DNA of 64,000 nucleotides from a virus, in the IMG/VR virus record IMGVR_UViG_3300040809_000996, positions 62,001 to 126,000 of that record; one strand, written 5' to 3'. Within the stretch, counting starts at the first letter, position 1, and the number at the start of each line of letters is the position of its first letter. Shown here one piece after another: positions 17,365-24,960 of the stretch. The notes beneath the pieces are model-generated. The model was not told where the DNA came from. It saw nothing but the letters and a program-made list of their open reading frames with translations, and did not search any database. The translations under genes were made by a program, and so were the position numbers.

Positions 17365-17968
17365 CTTCAATTTTAATATTAATTTTTGAGTCTGTTGCTA
17401 AATTATAGTTAATTTTACCCGTTGGCATTGTATTAAAACTTATAATGTATCTTGAAGTATTTGCGATATGTATATCGCTCTTATGATAAATGTAACTAGG
17501 AAAAATTATTAATTTTCCTGGTTCGGGACTAATTTTTTCTTCTGGGTGATAATTAAATTTTAATACCTGCAATTGTGTATCAATAGCTTGTTCAAATGGA
17601 TCAATGAAGGTTGTAGCAGATCCGTCTGTTAAGTAATATATACCACTGTAAAAACTCATACTGTGTTTGTGTGTATCTAAATACATGTTGTAATCTGCTA
17701 ATGAAACATTTACCCAGCTATTTGTTATTTTTATTTGATCACAATCATATTGCTTAATTTTTTTTACTTCTTTTAAACAGTCACTAAACCAATTAAATAA
17801 ATCTTGAAAGTTTTTATTGTTTTTTAAATTAATTAGTAAACTAATTTGAGTAGTTTTTTTTATTTGTATATCTTCTAATGTTTCTAAATTTGCAATTAGC
17901 TTTTTATTATCAAAATTTTTGTTATAAAAAACAAAAAAATCTATAGGAAAAAGTTTTAAAATTTCCAT
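17357..17968 (-). CDS. Putative 2OG-Fe(II) oxygenase, PF13759/TIGR02466 type
   Basis: 203 residues from the ATG at 17968, which overlaps the preceding stop by 1 bp (TAATG); a longer frame lacks support. Residues 84-113 read SWVNVSLADYNMYLDTHKHS then SFYSGIYYL, with H100-K-H102 in the metal position. FPSYIYHKSD supplies H162 and R173 follows in SRYIISFNTMPTGKI. This matches the other TIGR02466-like members of the island (6423, 7794, 20036). Function is inferred from fold motifs and context. Confidence 0.7.
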   Translation of the reverse strand: MEILKLFPIDFFVFYNKNFDNKKLIANLETLEDIQIKKTTQISLLINLKNNKNFQDLFNWFSDCLKEVKKIKQYDCDQIKITNSWVNVSLADYNMYLDTHKHSMSFYSGIYYLTDGSATTFIDPFEQAIDTQLQVLKFNYHPEEKISPEPGKLIIFPSYIYHKSDIHIANTSRYIISFNTMPTGKINYNLATDSKINIKIEDD

Positions 17969-18546
17969 TAGTACTCTAGCCAACCTGTTAGTAAATATTT
18001 TTCTCCTTTTAAAGGAGGATTTCCTCTGTGAGTATGCGTGTAGGTTGCAGGCCATAATATTAACCTTCCTTCTAACGCAGAAACCCGCATACTTTGATAA
18101 AGGAATTCTGTTTCTCCGCCGTCATTTATTGTATTTAAATATAATCCCCACGCACACAATCTAGAGCACTTTTCGGCACTATCATTTTCAAAATGCCATA
18201 TATGATAACCTTCGCCTGGTAGAGTTTTTTGTAATTTCATTGATCTAATATAATGATTACCTGCTTCTTTTATAACACTATAATGATCTGTGTATTGTTT
18301 GTAACAATTCCAAAATTTATTCAAAAAAGTTTCTAAAAAATCCATTGTAGGCAAAAGACGCATAGATTTTTCTTCTAGTAAAAATACAGCGTTATCTTTA
18401 ATTCTATGACTATCAAAAGAACCTAAATCTATACGATTAAAAGATAAATTAAGTCCTGCTAATAAATTGTATTGATCAATTATTTTTTTGCATTCGTCTG
18501 TGTTTAAAACGTTATCAAAAATACCAACCGAATTTTCTATTTTCAT
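17968..18546 (-). CDS. 2OG-Fe(II) oxygenase (HxE type, P4H-like)
   Basis: 192 residues. GYHIWHFENDSAEKCSR gives H118-F-E120, an HxE variant of the metal motif, followed by AWGLYLNTINDGGETEFLY and RLILWPATYTHTHRGNPP with H171 or H173, then KYLLTGWLEY. I recall this exact order (WH.E, YLN...GGETEF, P..TH.HRG.P, K.. TGW) from P4H-like oxygenases of bacteria and phages, where the carboxylate ligand can be Glu; K183 would bind 2-oxoglutarate. The first ATG is used, 2 bp after the stop of the DUF6065-like gene upstream. Confidence 0.72.
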   Translation of the reverse strand: MKIENSVGIFDNVLNTDECKKIIDQYNLLAGLNLSFNRIDLGSFDSHRIKDNAVFLLEEKSMRLLPTMDFLETFLNKFWNCYKQYTDHYSVIKEAGNHYIRSMKLQKTLPGEGYHIWHFENDSAEKCSRLCAWGLYLNTINDGGETEFLYQSMRVSALEGRLILWPATYTHTHRGNPPLKGEKYLLTGWLEY

Positions 18547-18548
18547 TT

Positions 18549-19373
18549 TTAAATCTTTTGTTTAGGATATTTTTTTCTAAAATAGTTGAACAAATTTTTT
18601 ATAATTTTAATTTTATTGTTTGCAGTATCCGTCCGAGGAAATCTGCTATGATTGGCAAAGGCATACGCATCTTCTAGTTCTTTTTCTACATCTGTAGCTT
18701 TATCCACAATAAAATCTATACTGTTTTTTTCTAAAAAGTTCCTATGAATTGGAACATATTGTGCTAGTGGAGTTCCTGCTCTTACAAGTGTTTCGCTGTT
18801 AGTTACATGCCAAAACAACTGTACAGTGACCGCATGCATATATTCTGGATCAACGATTCCTATAGCAGCAGTAAATCTTTCTTCATTATTGTATGTAACA
18901 GGAATTTGTAATAAAACTATATCACTGCTTGCCTTTATCCTCCATGGAGTTTCTACTTTTACTGCAGTGTGTAAATATGGTTTATTAACTTGGGTATTGC
19001 TCTTTGGAATAATTGGTTCAACCTGAGCATGACTATGCCAATCGATGTAATAATCGGTACCCCCAAAAGTATACCGTTCACTTGACCTTTTAAATATAAA
19101 AGGTGTTTCCCAGGAAAAATAAGCAGACTCATCTCCAGATTTTATAACAAAATCTGCAGGAGCAGTTAATACATATCCAAAATCTTTTACTAATTTAATA
19201 GCAGGACAATTTAAAACAGTCTGTGATCCTTGTTCAGGACGATTCCTTTCTGTGCTTGCTAAATTATTCCAGTTTCGAATTACTGCTTTTGATTTAATTA
19301 AAGGATATAATGTTGCAACATTTTCGTCTAAACAATAAAATCTAACCCATTTTTTTTTTGATTTAAATATCAT
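18549..19373 (-). CDS. DUF6065-like protein, copy 2
   Basis: 274 residues. It shares with 5412-6200 the blocks WVRFYCLDENVATLYPLIKS, LNCPAIKLVKDFGYVLTAP, ADFVIK, VKVETPWRIKAS, PVTYNNEERFTAAIGIVDP, YMHAVTVQLFWH and RAGTPLAQYVPI, so the two genes are paralogs rather than exact copies. No enzymatic signature is visible. It starts right after a 91-residue helical gene, with ATG overlap of 4 bp, and the downstream genes are oxygenases and halogenases. Likely a core member of the island. Confidence 0.6.
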   Translation of the reverse strand: MIFKSKKKWVRFYCLDENVATLYPLIKSKAVIRNWNNLASTERNRPEQGSQTVLNCPAIKLVKDFGYVLTAPADFVIKSGDESAYFSWETPFIFKRSSERYTFGGTDYYIDWHSHAQVEPIIPKSNTQVNKPYLHTAVKVETPWRIKASSDIVLLQIPVTYNNEERFTAAIGIVDPEYMHAVTVQLFWHVTNSETLVRAGTPLAQYVPIHRNFLEKNSIDFIVDKATDVEKELEDAYAFANHSRFPRTDTANNKIKIIKNLFNYFRKKYPKQKI

Positions 19374-19645
19374 TTTTTCTTTTGAGTATTTTCTTTAATT
19401 AATTTTTCAATTTCTTTTCTAAATAAAAAAATTTTTTCTCTGTGGTAATCAAACAAATTTGGACGTAAATCGCCTGAAGTTCTAATTCGATGAGCTTGTT
19501 CAATATCTGCGATAGCATTTTTTAAATTTTCTAAGGCTATAAGTGCTTTATTTTTTGCTTTAATATTTTTAATATATTGTATTTTATGACTGTACCTAGC
19601 TAAATTATTTCTAACATTAGACGAATTTTGTAAAGAAGGCAACAT
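19370..19645 (-). CDS. Small coiled-coil protein
   Basis: 91 residues, Lys/Glu-rich and mostly helical, without Cys or Trp. It contains KNKALIALENLKNAIADIEQ and a C-terminal charged helix ending LIKENTQKKK. It overlaps the DUF6065-like gene by 4 bp and may play the same partner role as the 80-residue helical protein at 6197. Function unknown. Confidence 0.5.
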   Translation of the reverse strand: MLPSLQNSSNVRNNLARYSHKIQYIKNIKAKNKALIALENLKNAIADIEQAHRIRTSGDLRPNLFDYHREKIFLFRKEIEKLIKENTQKKK

Positions 19646-19648
19646 AAT

Positions 19649-20005
19649 TTATCCAATATTTTTTGATTGTAAAATTATACAAACATCGTCTTGATTGTTA
19701 TCAGAAACTTCTGCAATCGATCCATTGTATGCTAGACTGCAAATTTGTATTGGCATCATTGCAGGAACATCAAAAGTATTACCTTCTAGAAATTCTACTT
19801 CTTTAATTTCGCCATTACTGGTTTCAATCCATCTAATTTTAAATTTTCCACTATTTACAAACAAACTTTTATTTTTTGTTTTATGAAGATACATATCTGT
19901 ACGAGCATTTAAACCTTCGAATACTAAAATTTTTCCCGTATAGGTAGGATGTGATGCCCATATTAATTCGTATCCCCAATCAGTTTTTTTAACTTTTTCT
20001 TCCAT
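19649..20005 (-). CDS. Cupin-domain protein (sugar-isomerase-like)
   Basis: 118 residues. The N-terminal segment KKTDWGYELIWASHPTYTGK resembles the WGYE start of mannose-6-phosphate isomerase type II and related WxmP-type cupins; a conserved-looking MYLHKTKNKSLFVNSGKF follows, and the rest forms a single cupin barrel. Only one His is visible in the metal-type motif, so activity is uncertain. It is the first gene of the minus-strand half of the island, starting from a bidirectional promoter region with TATATATA 6 bp before its ATG. Confidence 0.55.
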   Translation of the reverse strand: MEEKVKKTDWGYELIWASHPTYTGKILVFEGLNARTDMYLHKTKNKSLFVNSGKFKIRWIETSNGEIKEVEFLEGNTFDVPAMMPIQICSLAYNGSIAEVSDNNQDDVCIILQSKNIG

Positions 20006-20011
20006 ATAAAG

Positions 20012-20019
20012 TATATATA
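20012..20019. promoter_or_regulatory. Bidirectional late-promoter-like TATATATA
   Basis: This self-complementary octamer stands in the 30-bp gap between two divergent genes (20005 minus, 20036 plus). It has one mismatch to TATAAATA. The plus gene also has AAGGA before its ATG; the minus gene has none and lies 6 bp from the octamer. Confidence 0.35.
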
Positions 20020-20035
20020 ATAAAAGGAAAACAAT

Positions 20036-20626
20036 ATGAATGAATTAGGTATTCATCCGCTTTTTAGCCAACCATTATACGAGGGACGTATAGATATAGA
20101 TAGTGTCAATCTTGATAATATTGTATGGGCAGAAAATTATAACAATTTTATAAGCACGAGCACCGACGTGTTAGAAATGCCAGAATTTTCAATACTCAAA
20201 GAGCAAGTAATGCTTTCTTTACAAGATTATTTTTATGATGTTTTAAGTGTCAAAAAACAGACTGAAATTTATATAACAGAAAGTTGGCTTAACAAATCTA
20301 TTAGAGATCAAATGCACCATAGACATTGGCATCCTAATTCTGTTTATTCAGGTATAGTTATATTACAGGCCGATAAAGATACTGGATTATTAAATTTTAT
20401 CACTGGACAATATCAAACTCTTGAATATGAAATTGAAACTCCAAATTTATTTAATGCTAAATCTATGACTTTTTGCCCTGATCCGGGAACAATATTAATT
20501 TTTCCTAGCAATTTAGAACATCTAGTTACGCCAAATGTATCAGATTTACCTAGGATTAGTTTATCTTTTAATACTTTTATCAGAGGAATAGTAAACAACC
20601 AGTCAATGACACAGTTAAAGGTTTAG
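20036..20626 (+). CDS. Putative 2OG-Fe(II) oxygenase, PF13759/TIGR02466 type
   Basis: 196 residues with an AAGGA ribosome site. ITESWLNKSIRDQMHHRHWH then NSVYSGIVILQ (H97-W-H99) is the first metal region; TILIFPSNLEHLVTPN gives H162 and R173 follows in PRISLSFNT. The N-terminal start IHPLFSQPLYEG is typical of this family (LF..P...). It stands alone on the plus strand between two minus cassettes and its stop interleaves with that of the Nudix gene. Substrate unknown. Confidence 0.72.
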   Translation: MNELGIHPLFSQPLYEGRIDIDSVNLDNIVWAENYNNFISTSTDVLEMPEFSILKEQVMLSLQDYFYDVLSVKKQTEIYITESWLNKSIRDQMHHRHWHPNSVYSGIVILQADKDTGLLNFITGQYQTLEYEIETPNLFNAKSMTFCPDPGTILIFPSNLEHLVTPNVSDLPRISLSFNTFIRGIVNNQSMTQLKV

Positions 20627-21060
20627 GTACTTGCTAATAAATCTAATAATTTAATTACTGTTTCTAATTTTACTTGATTAATTTTAACACTTAAGGTATT
20701 TCTAAGACCAGGATGTAGCGGTCTAGGCCATTTTGATAATGATGTCCATGCATACCCATCATGTTCATCGTTTAATTGCGGAATAAATTCTTCTTCTACT
20801 AAACAGAGATAGGTATAAAAATGAAAATGATTGTCATTACTTACAAAAGTTTCTAATGGTATACTTTTACAAATACTAATAGGACCAATTTCTTCAACAA
20901 TTTCTCTTTGCAAGCCAGTCCAAGGAGTTTCTTCTTTTTCGGTAATACCACCCACTAACCCCCAAAAGTTTTTATTTTTGCCTTTTGTCCTATGCAAAAA
21001 TAAAAACCTTTTTTCTTTTTTACTGTAAATTAGCGCCCCACTACAAACTATTTCTTTCAT
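20623..21060 (-). CDS. Nudix hydrolase
   Basis: 145 residues with a full Nudix box G38-x5-E44-x7-R52-E-x-x-E-E-x-G: GITEKEETPWTGLQREIVEE then IG. The enzyme would hydrolyse a nucleoside diphosphate linked to another group. T4 has a Nudix protein (NudE) with ADP-ribose and Ap3A as substrates, but this one cannot be assigned. The N-terminal KEIVCSGALIYSKKEKRFLF forms the usual first strands. The stop codons of this gene and the upstream plus-strand oxygenase overlap. It lies just before gp15 and gp14. Confidence 0.85.
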   Translation of the reverse strand: MKEIVCSGALIYSKKEKRFLFLHRTKGKNKNFWGLVGGITEKEETPWTGLQREIVEEIGPISICKSIPLETFVSNDNHFHFYTYLCLVEEEFIPQLNDEHDGYAWTSLSKWPRPLHPGLRNTLSVKINQVKLETVIKLLDLLAST

Positions 21061-21073
21061 AAAAATAGTTATC

Positions 21074-22540
21074 TTAAAAATTTATCCTCCATGAACCATG
21101 TGGATATTCGCCTTCAAACGATAAGATCCATTCATTGTTAATAAATTTGTATTGTATATTTGTGTTTAAATTAGTAGTATACACTATTTCATTTCCGTGT
21201 TCACTTGAATCAAATACCACATGCCATGTATTTCCGTCCCATTCTATAATGTCATTTGCTCCTGCTATAAAATCGGTTCCGTTGTCATTTTTCCATGCAT
21301 CAGCACCGTCTGTGTTATTAGTATTTCCAATATTTGTATCTAGTAGCAATAACCTTAGTCCAACAGTTTTTAAATTAGTTGGATTAGTTTTTATGGGATC
21401 AATAATGTAGTCGATCTTTGTTTTATCACCTGTAGGACCTGATATGATAGTATCACTTGGTAAAGTATCATAATCCCAATTAACACTCATAATAAAATCA
21501 TCTAATGAACTAATTGTAATACTTCCTACAATATCTGTATCTAAATCATTCCTATACAAATGTATCTCTGAGATGCCAGGATTAAAAATATCAGGATAAG
21601 CATCTAGATATTCTTTCCAGGTAACTGATTTTGCAGAAGCAGTATTTGGTATTAATTTTAATGTATCATTCATTACAAACAAATCATAATCCTTATACGT
21701 GGTGGCAATCACTGCATCAGTATCAGGTCTTGTTGCAACTAAATTTCCGAATTCGTCTACTGTTGTTCCGTCTTCGTTAATACCTGTTTTATGGATAGCA
21801 TCTGATTTATATCTACTATCTGCGTAAGCTAATAATTCTGGCATTGTTTGATGTAAATCTACGTTACCGTAAGATTCATTAAAAATACTTGTAATAATTG
21901 TATGGATAATGCCGAGTTTTTTAACTTTAGCAGGAGGTGAAATGTATATAGGAGTACTAAATCCTAAAGTTGCTATATCTATTTCACTTTCTGTACTTGT
22001 TCCTATACTCCTACTACTGAAAGTTATATTTTCTAAATTAACTACACTTAAACTCGTCCAATCTACAAAATTATCTGTTGTTTGTATTTCTAAACTTGGA
22101 TTAAACAACATAAGAATTTGCTCTAAGATTTGTAATTTTTGGTCTGTGTTTGTTGACCAAATATCTGCATTAATTGATAAATTATATGGAGTTGGCATTA
22201 ATCTTTCAACTGTATAATTTTTTCCTTGCATGTTTAAATATTCTTCGTTATTAGAATCATATGCTCGTTCTCTAATATTAACTTTACTTACAAAGCTACT
22301 ATCAGATAATCTAGATCTATCTAATTCTAAACCAGTTATGTAAACTGAAATTTTAGGCGCTCCTATAATTTTTAATTCAGAATTATCTTTAAGGATAGAT
22401 CCAACTTGCCTAGCCAGATCTCCGTAAACTACAGGAATAGTTTTTAAATTTCCTTCAATATCTTTATGACTAAAATTACTCAACATCCTAACAATTTGAG
22501 TTATGTATCTTCTTATTTGACCATCATAAAAATGTTGCAT
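21074..22540 (-). CDS. 15: Tail completion and sheath stabiliser protein gp15
   Basis: 488 residues, well above the 272 of T4 gp15. The start MQHFYDGQIRRYITQIVRML matches the T4 gp15 beginning (FYNSSFRRYATLMGDLFSN), and the central PTPYNLSINADIWSTNTDQK plus LQILEQILMLFNP matches the gp15 PSPIKMIYELSIFTRYEDD and FQIVEQILPYFQP blocks. The extra C-terminal half contains two WDGNTW- and NNEW-type modules. gp15 caps the tail at the neck side. The ribosome site is AAGGTGA, 4 bp before ATG. It is transcribed with gp14. Confidence 0.85.
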   Translation of the reverse strand: MQHFYDGQIRRYITQIVRMLSNFSHKDIEGNLKTIPVVYGDLARQVGSILKDNSELKIIGAPKISVYITGLELDRSRLSDSSFVSKVNIRERAYDSNNEEYLNMQGKNYTVERLMPTPYNLSINADIWSTNTDQKLQILEQILMLFNPSLEIQTTDNFVDWTSLSVVNLENITFSSRSIGTSTESEIDIATLGFSTPIYISPPAKVKKLGIIHTIITSIFNESYGNVDLHQTMPELLAYADSRYKSDAIHKTGINEDGTTVDEFGNLVATRPDTDAVIATTYKDYDLFVMNDTLKLIPNTASAKSVTWKEYLDAYPDIFNPGISEIHLYRNDLDTDIVGSITISSLDDFIMSVNWDYDTLPSDTIISGPTGDKTKIDYIIDPIKTNPTNLKTVGLRLLLLDTNIGNTNNTDGADAWKNDNGTDFIAGANDIIEWDGNTWHVVFDSSEHGNEIVYTTNLNTNIQYKFINNEWILSFEGEYPHGSWRINF

Positions 22541-22548
22541 TGTTCACC

Positions 22549-23715
22549 TTACACATTATCGGTTTTAGCCTTAAGAGCTTTACTTACACTCTGTCTTTCA
22601 GGCACAGACTCGCCGGCGACAGTTGTAACATTTGTATTATTAATAAACGTGCCTTTTTGCGTACTTCTATCATTGGTTTGAGTCATTGTCATACGAACAT
22701 TATCTTCCATTTTAATCCAGCGTCTTCCGTCGTATCTAAATAATCTATTAGGAACCATATCTGTCCTTAAAAAATAATCTCCTGTTACACTACCTTCAGG
22801 AAAAAGAGTACCATGACCAAAAATTTCACCATTAGGGGCTATTCCATCACCAAGTAAATAACCAGTATAGCCTGTCCTTTCTGGAGTTTGCATAACTCTA
22901 TCAGCCAATTCATTTGCAACACTTGCATCTAATTCTGTTAAATCAGCTGTAACTAACTCTACCCTACCTTCGTCATTTGTTTGCAATGTAAAATAATGTC
23001 CAGTTTCGTAACCACTTTTCTTTGCATCAGCTTCTGCCTGTGCAATTACTGCATTATTAACTTGCATGTCTTTTTCATATGTTGATAATAAGTCTCGTAG
23101 ACTACCTGCTGCAGGAACTTCTTCGTCCATTGGTAAATCAAGTATTTCTTTAAATTCTTGACTATCGACAATTTGTTTACATTTTAATCTATACAAATGC
23201 GGATACCATGTAGGACTATATCCTTCTGCTGCTCTACTAACTTCTTCTACAACATAATAACTCTTAAGTGCAACATGAAAATCGTTTGCCGCATATTCAT
23301 CTTTCATATGAGGCAATTCAATTACATCTCCACTCATTATTTTTCGACCTATTGTTTTTACTGAACTATTAATATGAATAGTCATAAACAAAGTGTCATT
23401 GTTTAAAAATAATCCAAATTGACTTAAATTAAAATCAATATCTTGAACGCTATAAATTCCTCTAATTGTATAGATATCCGGATCATATTTCCTATCTCTA
23501 TTTTCTAAAAATAATAAATCTTGTATGTTAGTTTCAGTTATAGCATCATAACGAGGAATATCTGCAGTTGCATCTTCCTCAGTTGGATTTTTTGGTCCTA
23601 AATATTTGTGGATATTTACATCTGTTCCGCCAACAGTAAACATTTCAAATATTCTTGCATCTATAAAATTGTAATCGTTCCCTTTACTGGGTTTGTATAA
23701 AGATATTCTAGGCAT
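22549..23715 (-). CDS. 14: Neck protein gp14
   Basis: 388 residues. The start MPRISLYKPSKGNDYNFIDA leads to the block MFTVGGTDVNIHKYLGP, which I know from gp14 of marine T4-like phages; the middle has SGDVIELPHMKDEYA, similar to the T4 gp14 GDLIYFPMD region. The C-terminal third carries a GDYFLRTDMVPNRLFRYDG module also found in gp18 here. gp14 with gp13 forms the neck connecting head and tail. It lacks a Shine-Dalgarno sequence and its ATG is 4 bp after a GATAAATA octamer, suggesting a leaderless late mRNA. Confidence 0.85.
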   Translation of the reverse strand: MPRISLYKPSKGNDYNFIDARIFEMFTVGGTDVNIHKYLGPKNPTEEDATADIPRYDAITETNIQDLLFLENRDRKYDPDIYTIRGIYSVQDIDFNLSQFGLFLNNDTLFMTIHINSSVKTIGRKIMSGDVIELPHMKDEYAANDFHVALKSYYVVEEVSRAAEGYSPTWYPHLYRLKCKQIVDSQEFKEILDLPMDEEVPAAGSLRDLLSTYEKDMQVNNAVIAQAEADAKKSGYETGHYFTLQTNDEGRVELVTADLTELDASVANELADRVMQTPERTGYTGYLLGDGIAPNGEIFGHGTLFPEGSVTGDYFLRTDMVPNRLFRYDGRRWIKMEDNVRMTMTQTNDRSTQKGTFINNTNVTTVAGESVPERQSVSKALKAKTDNV

Positions 23716-23745
23716 ATAGTATTTATCGAGTCGATAAATACTATA
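23715..23745. promoter_or_regulatory. Palindromic divergent late promoter between gp14 and gp13
   Basis: A perfect inverted repeat: 15-base arms at 23715-23729 and 23731-23745 around a single central g. Each arm contains GATAAATA (minus 23727-23720; plus 23733-23740), the T4-type late octamer, so it fires both ways. The plus gene has AGGAGA at 23745-23750; the minus gene starts 4 bp after its octamer without a ribosome site. Confidence 0.75.
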
Positions 23746-23759
23746 GGAGACATAAAAAT

Positions 23760-24518
23760 ATGACTGAAATAGCTACATTGAGACAAGAAGTTTACGATTA
23801 CATTCACAACATGCTAGGCGGAGGAATGGTAGATGTAGAACTTGATCCTGTACATTATGAAACTGCTTTGGATAAAGCATTATCAAGATATAGGCAACGA
23901 ACTGAAAATAGCACAGAAGAAAGTTATTTTTTTATGCCAACAATTGTAGATCAGAATACCTACACCTTACCAAAAGAAATTTTAGAAGTGCGCCGAATAT
24001 TTAGACGTAGTATAGGCTCTCGAACAGGTGGCGGCGACGGTGGCAGTATATTTGAACCATTTAACCTAGCATACACTAACACATATTTACTTGCAAGTTC
24101 TAATTTAGGTGGATTAGCAACTTACGATTTTTTTAGTCAATTCCAAGAACTTGTAGGCAGGATGTTTGGATCTTTTATAGAATTTAATTGGAACAGGACA
24201 AGACATGTCTTAACAATACTCCAACGTCCTAGAGCAGAAGAAACTTTATTACTTGAATGCTATAACTATAGACCAGATGATCAATTATTAAGTGATTACA
24301 TGGCAAAAGTATGGATTAGAGATTATGCATTAGCTATTAGTAAAATGATGTTAGGAGAAGCAAGATCTAAATTTGCTACAATCGCAGGTCCCCAAGGCGG
24401 AGGACAACTTAATGGTGATGCATTAAAAAGCGAAGCGCAGGCAGAAATGGAAAAATTAGAACAAGAAATTTCTACAGCAGTTGCAGGTGGAACCGGCTAT
24501 GGATTTATTATAGGTTAA
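23760..24518 (+). CDS. 13: Neck protein gp13
   Basis: 252 residues. It starts EIATLRQEVYDYIHNMLGGG and has the block YETALDKALSRYRQR followed by QNTYTLPKEILEVRRIFRR, typical of gp13 of T4-like phages. Later blocks GSFIEFNWNRTRHVLTI and LLECYNYRPDDQLL fit as well. gp13 closes the portal after packaging with gp14. The ribosome site AGGAGA is 10 bp from ATG. The stop is interleaved with the HNH gene stop. Confidence 0.85.
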   Translation: MTEIATLRQEVYDYIHNMLGGGMVDVELDPVHYETALDKALSRYRQRTENSTEESYFFMPTIVDQNTYTLPKEILEVRRIFRRSIGSRTGGGDGGSIFEPFNLAYTNTYLLASSNLGGLATYDFFSQFQELVGRMFGSFIEFNWNRTRHVLTILQRPRAEETLLLECYNYRPDDQLLSDYMAKVWIRDYALAISKMMLGEARSKFATIAGPQGGGQLNGDALKSEAQAEMEKLEQEISTAVAGGTGYGFIIG

Positions 24519-24853
24519 AAATCCGGTATTAAATCGCCTTGTTTCCACTTTAATCCCTCTTTAGACAAAATTCTTTGACAATTTGCACAGATAGTTTTTA
24601 AATTAGAAAATTTACAATTTCGCAAATTACCATCAATATGATAAACGTTAAATTGTTCTTGGTAATGGCTAGAAAATTTACATTTTTCACAGTAATTTTT
24701 TTTTGTATATCCATTAATTTGCCATAACGGAATACCGACAGCTACCTCATCCGTTTTTAAACAAATCTCACATTTTTTTCTATAATAAGTTTTGTTGTTT
24801 TTTCTATAATTAATTGCTGCTGGTCGTATACCACAGATACATAATGGTCTCAT
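24515..24853 (-). CDS. HNH endonuclease-like protein with Zn-type cysteines
   Basis: 112 residues. The HNH-type block is YHIDGNLRNCKFSNLKTICA (H72, D74, N84) followed by C89-x2-C92. Four cysteine pairs or near-pairs (C5/C7, C28/C31, C55/C58, C89/C92) suggest zinc binding. Small HNH proteins at this type of location in phages are usually homing endonucleases; this one sits between gp13 and gp18 on the opposite strand. The ribosome site GGTGAG precedes ATG, and CATAAATA lies 25 bp upstream. Confidence 0.75.
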   Translation of the reverse strand: MRPLCICGIRPAAINYRKNNKTYYRKKCEICLKTDEVAVGIPLWQINGYTKKNYCEKCKFSSHYQEQFNVYHIDGNLRNCKFSNLKTICANCQRILSKEGLKWKQGDLIPDF

Positions 24854-24877
24854 TAGCTCACCTTTTTGCCCCTTTCC

Positions 24878-24885
24878 TATTTATG
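24878..24885 (-). promoter_or_regulatory. Candidate late promoter CATAAATA (HNH gene)
   Basis: Read on the minus strand this is CATAAATA followed by GG, 24 bp before the HNH start codon. It matches the T4-type late octamer. Confidence 0.45.
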
Positions 24886-24914
24886 TTTTGAAACCAATAA
24901 ATTCCCAATATTCT

Positions 24915-24922
24915 GCTAAATA
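24915..24922 (+). promoter_or_regulatory. Candidate late promoter GCTAAATA (gp18)
   Basis: GCTAAATACTTTT, 38 bp before the gp18 ATG, resembles the late octamer with a C for A. gp18 itself has AGGAG before its ATG. Confidence 0.4.
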
Positions 24923-24960
24923 CTTTTAGAATATTTATAGCCTTAATAGGAGAAAGTAAT

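Noticed and set aside
17969-18055. Upstream extension of the oxygenase at 17357 (start MACNLHAYSQRK)
   Set aside because: It overlaps the previous gene by 87 bp, is basic and unlike the family, and the ATG at 17968 directly follows the stop.
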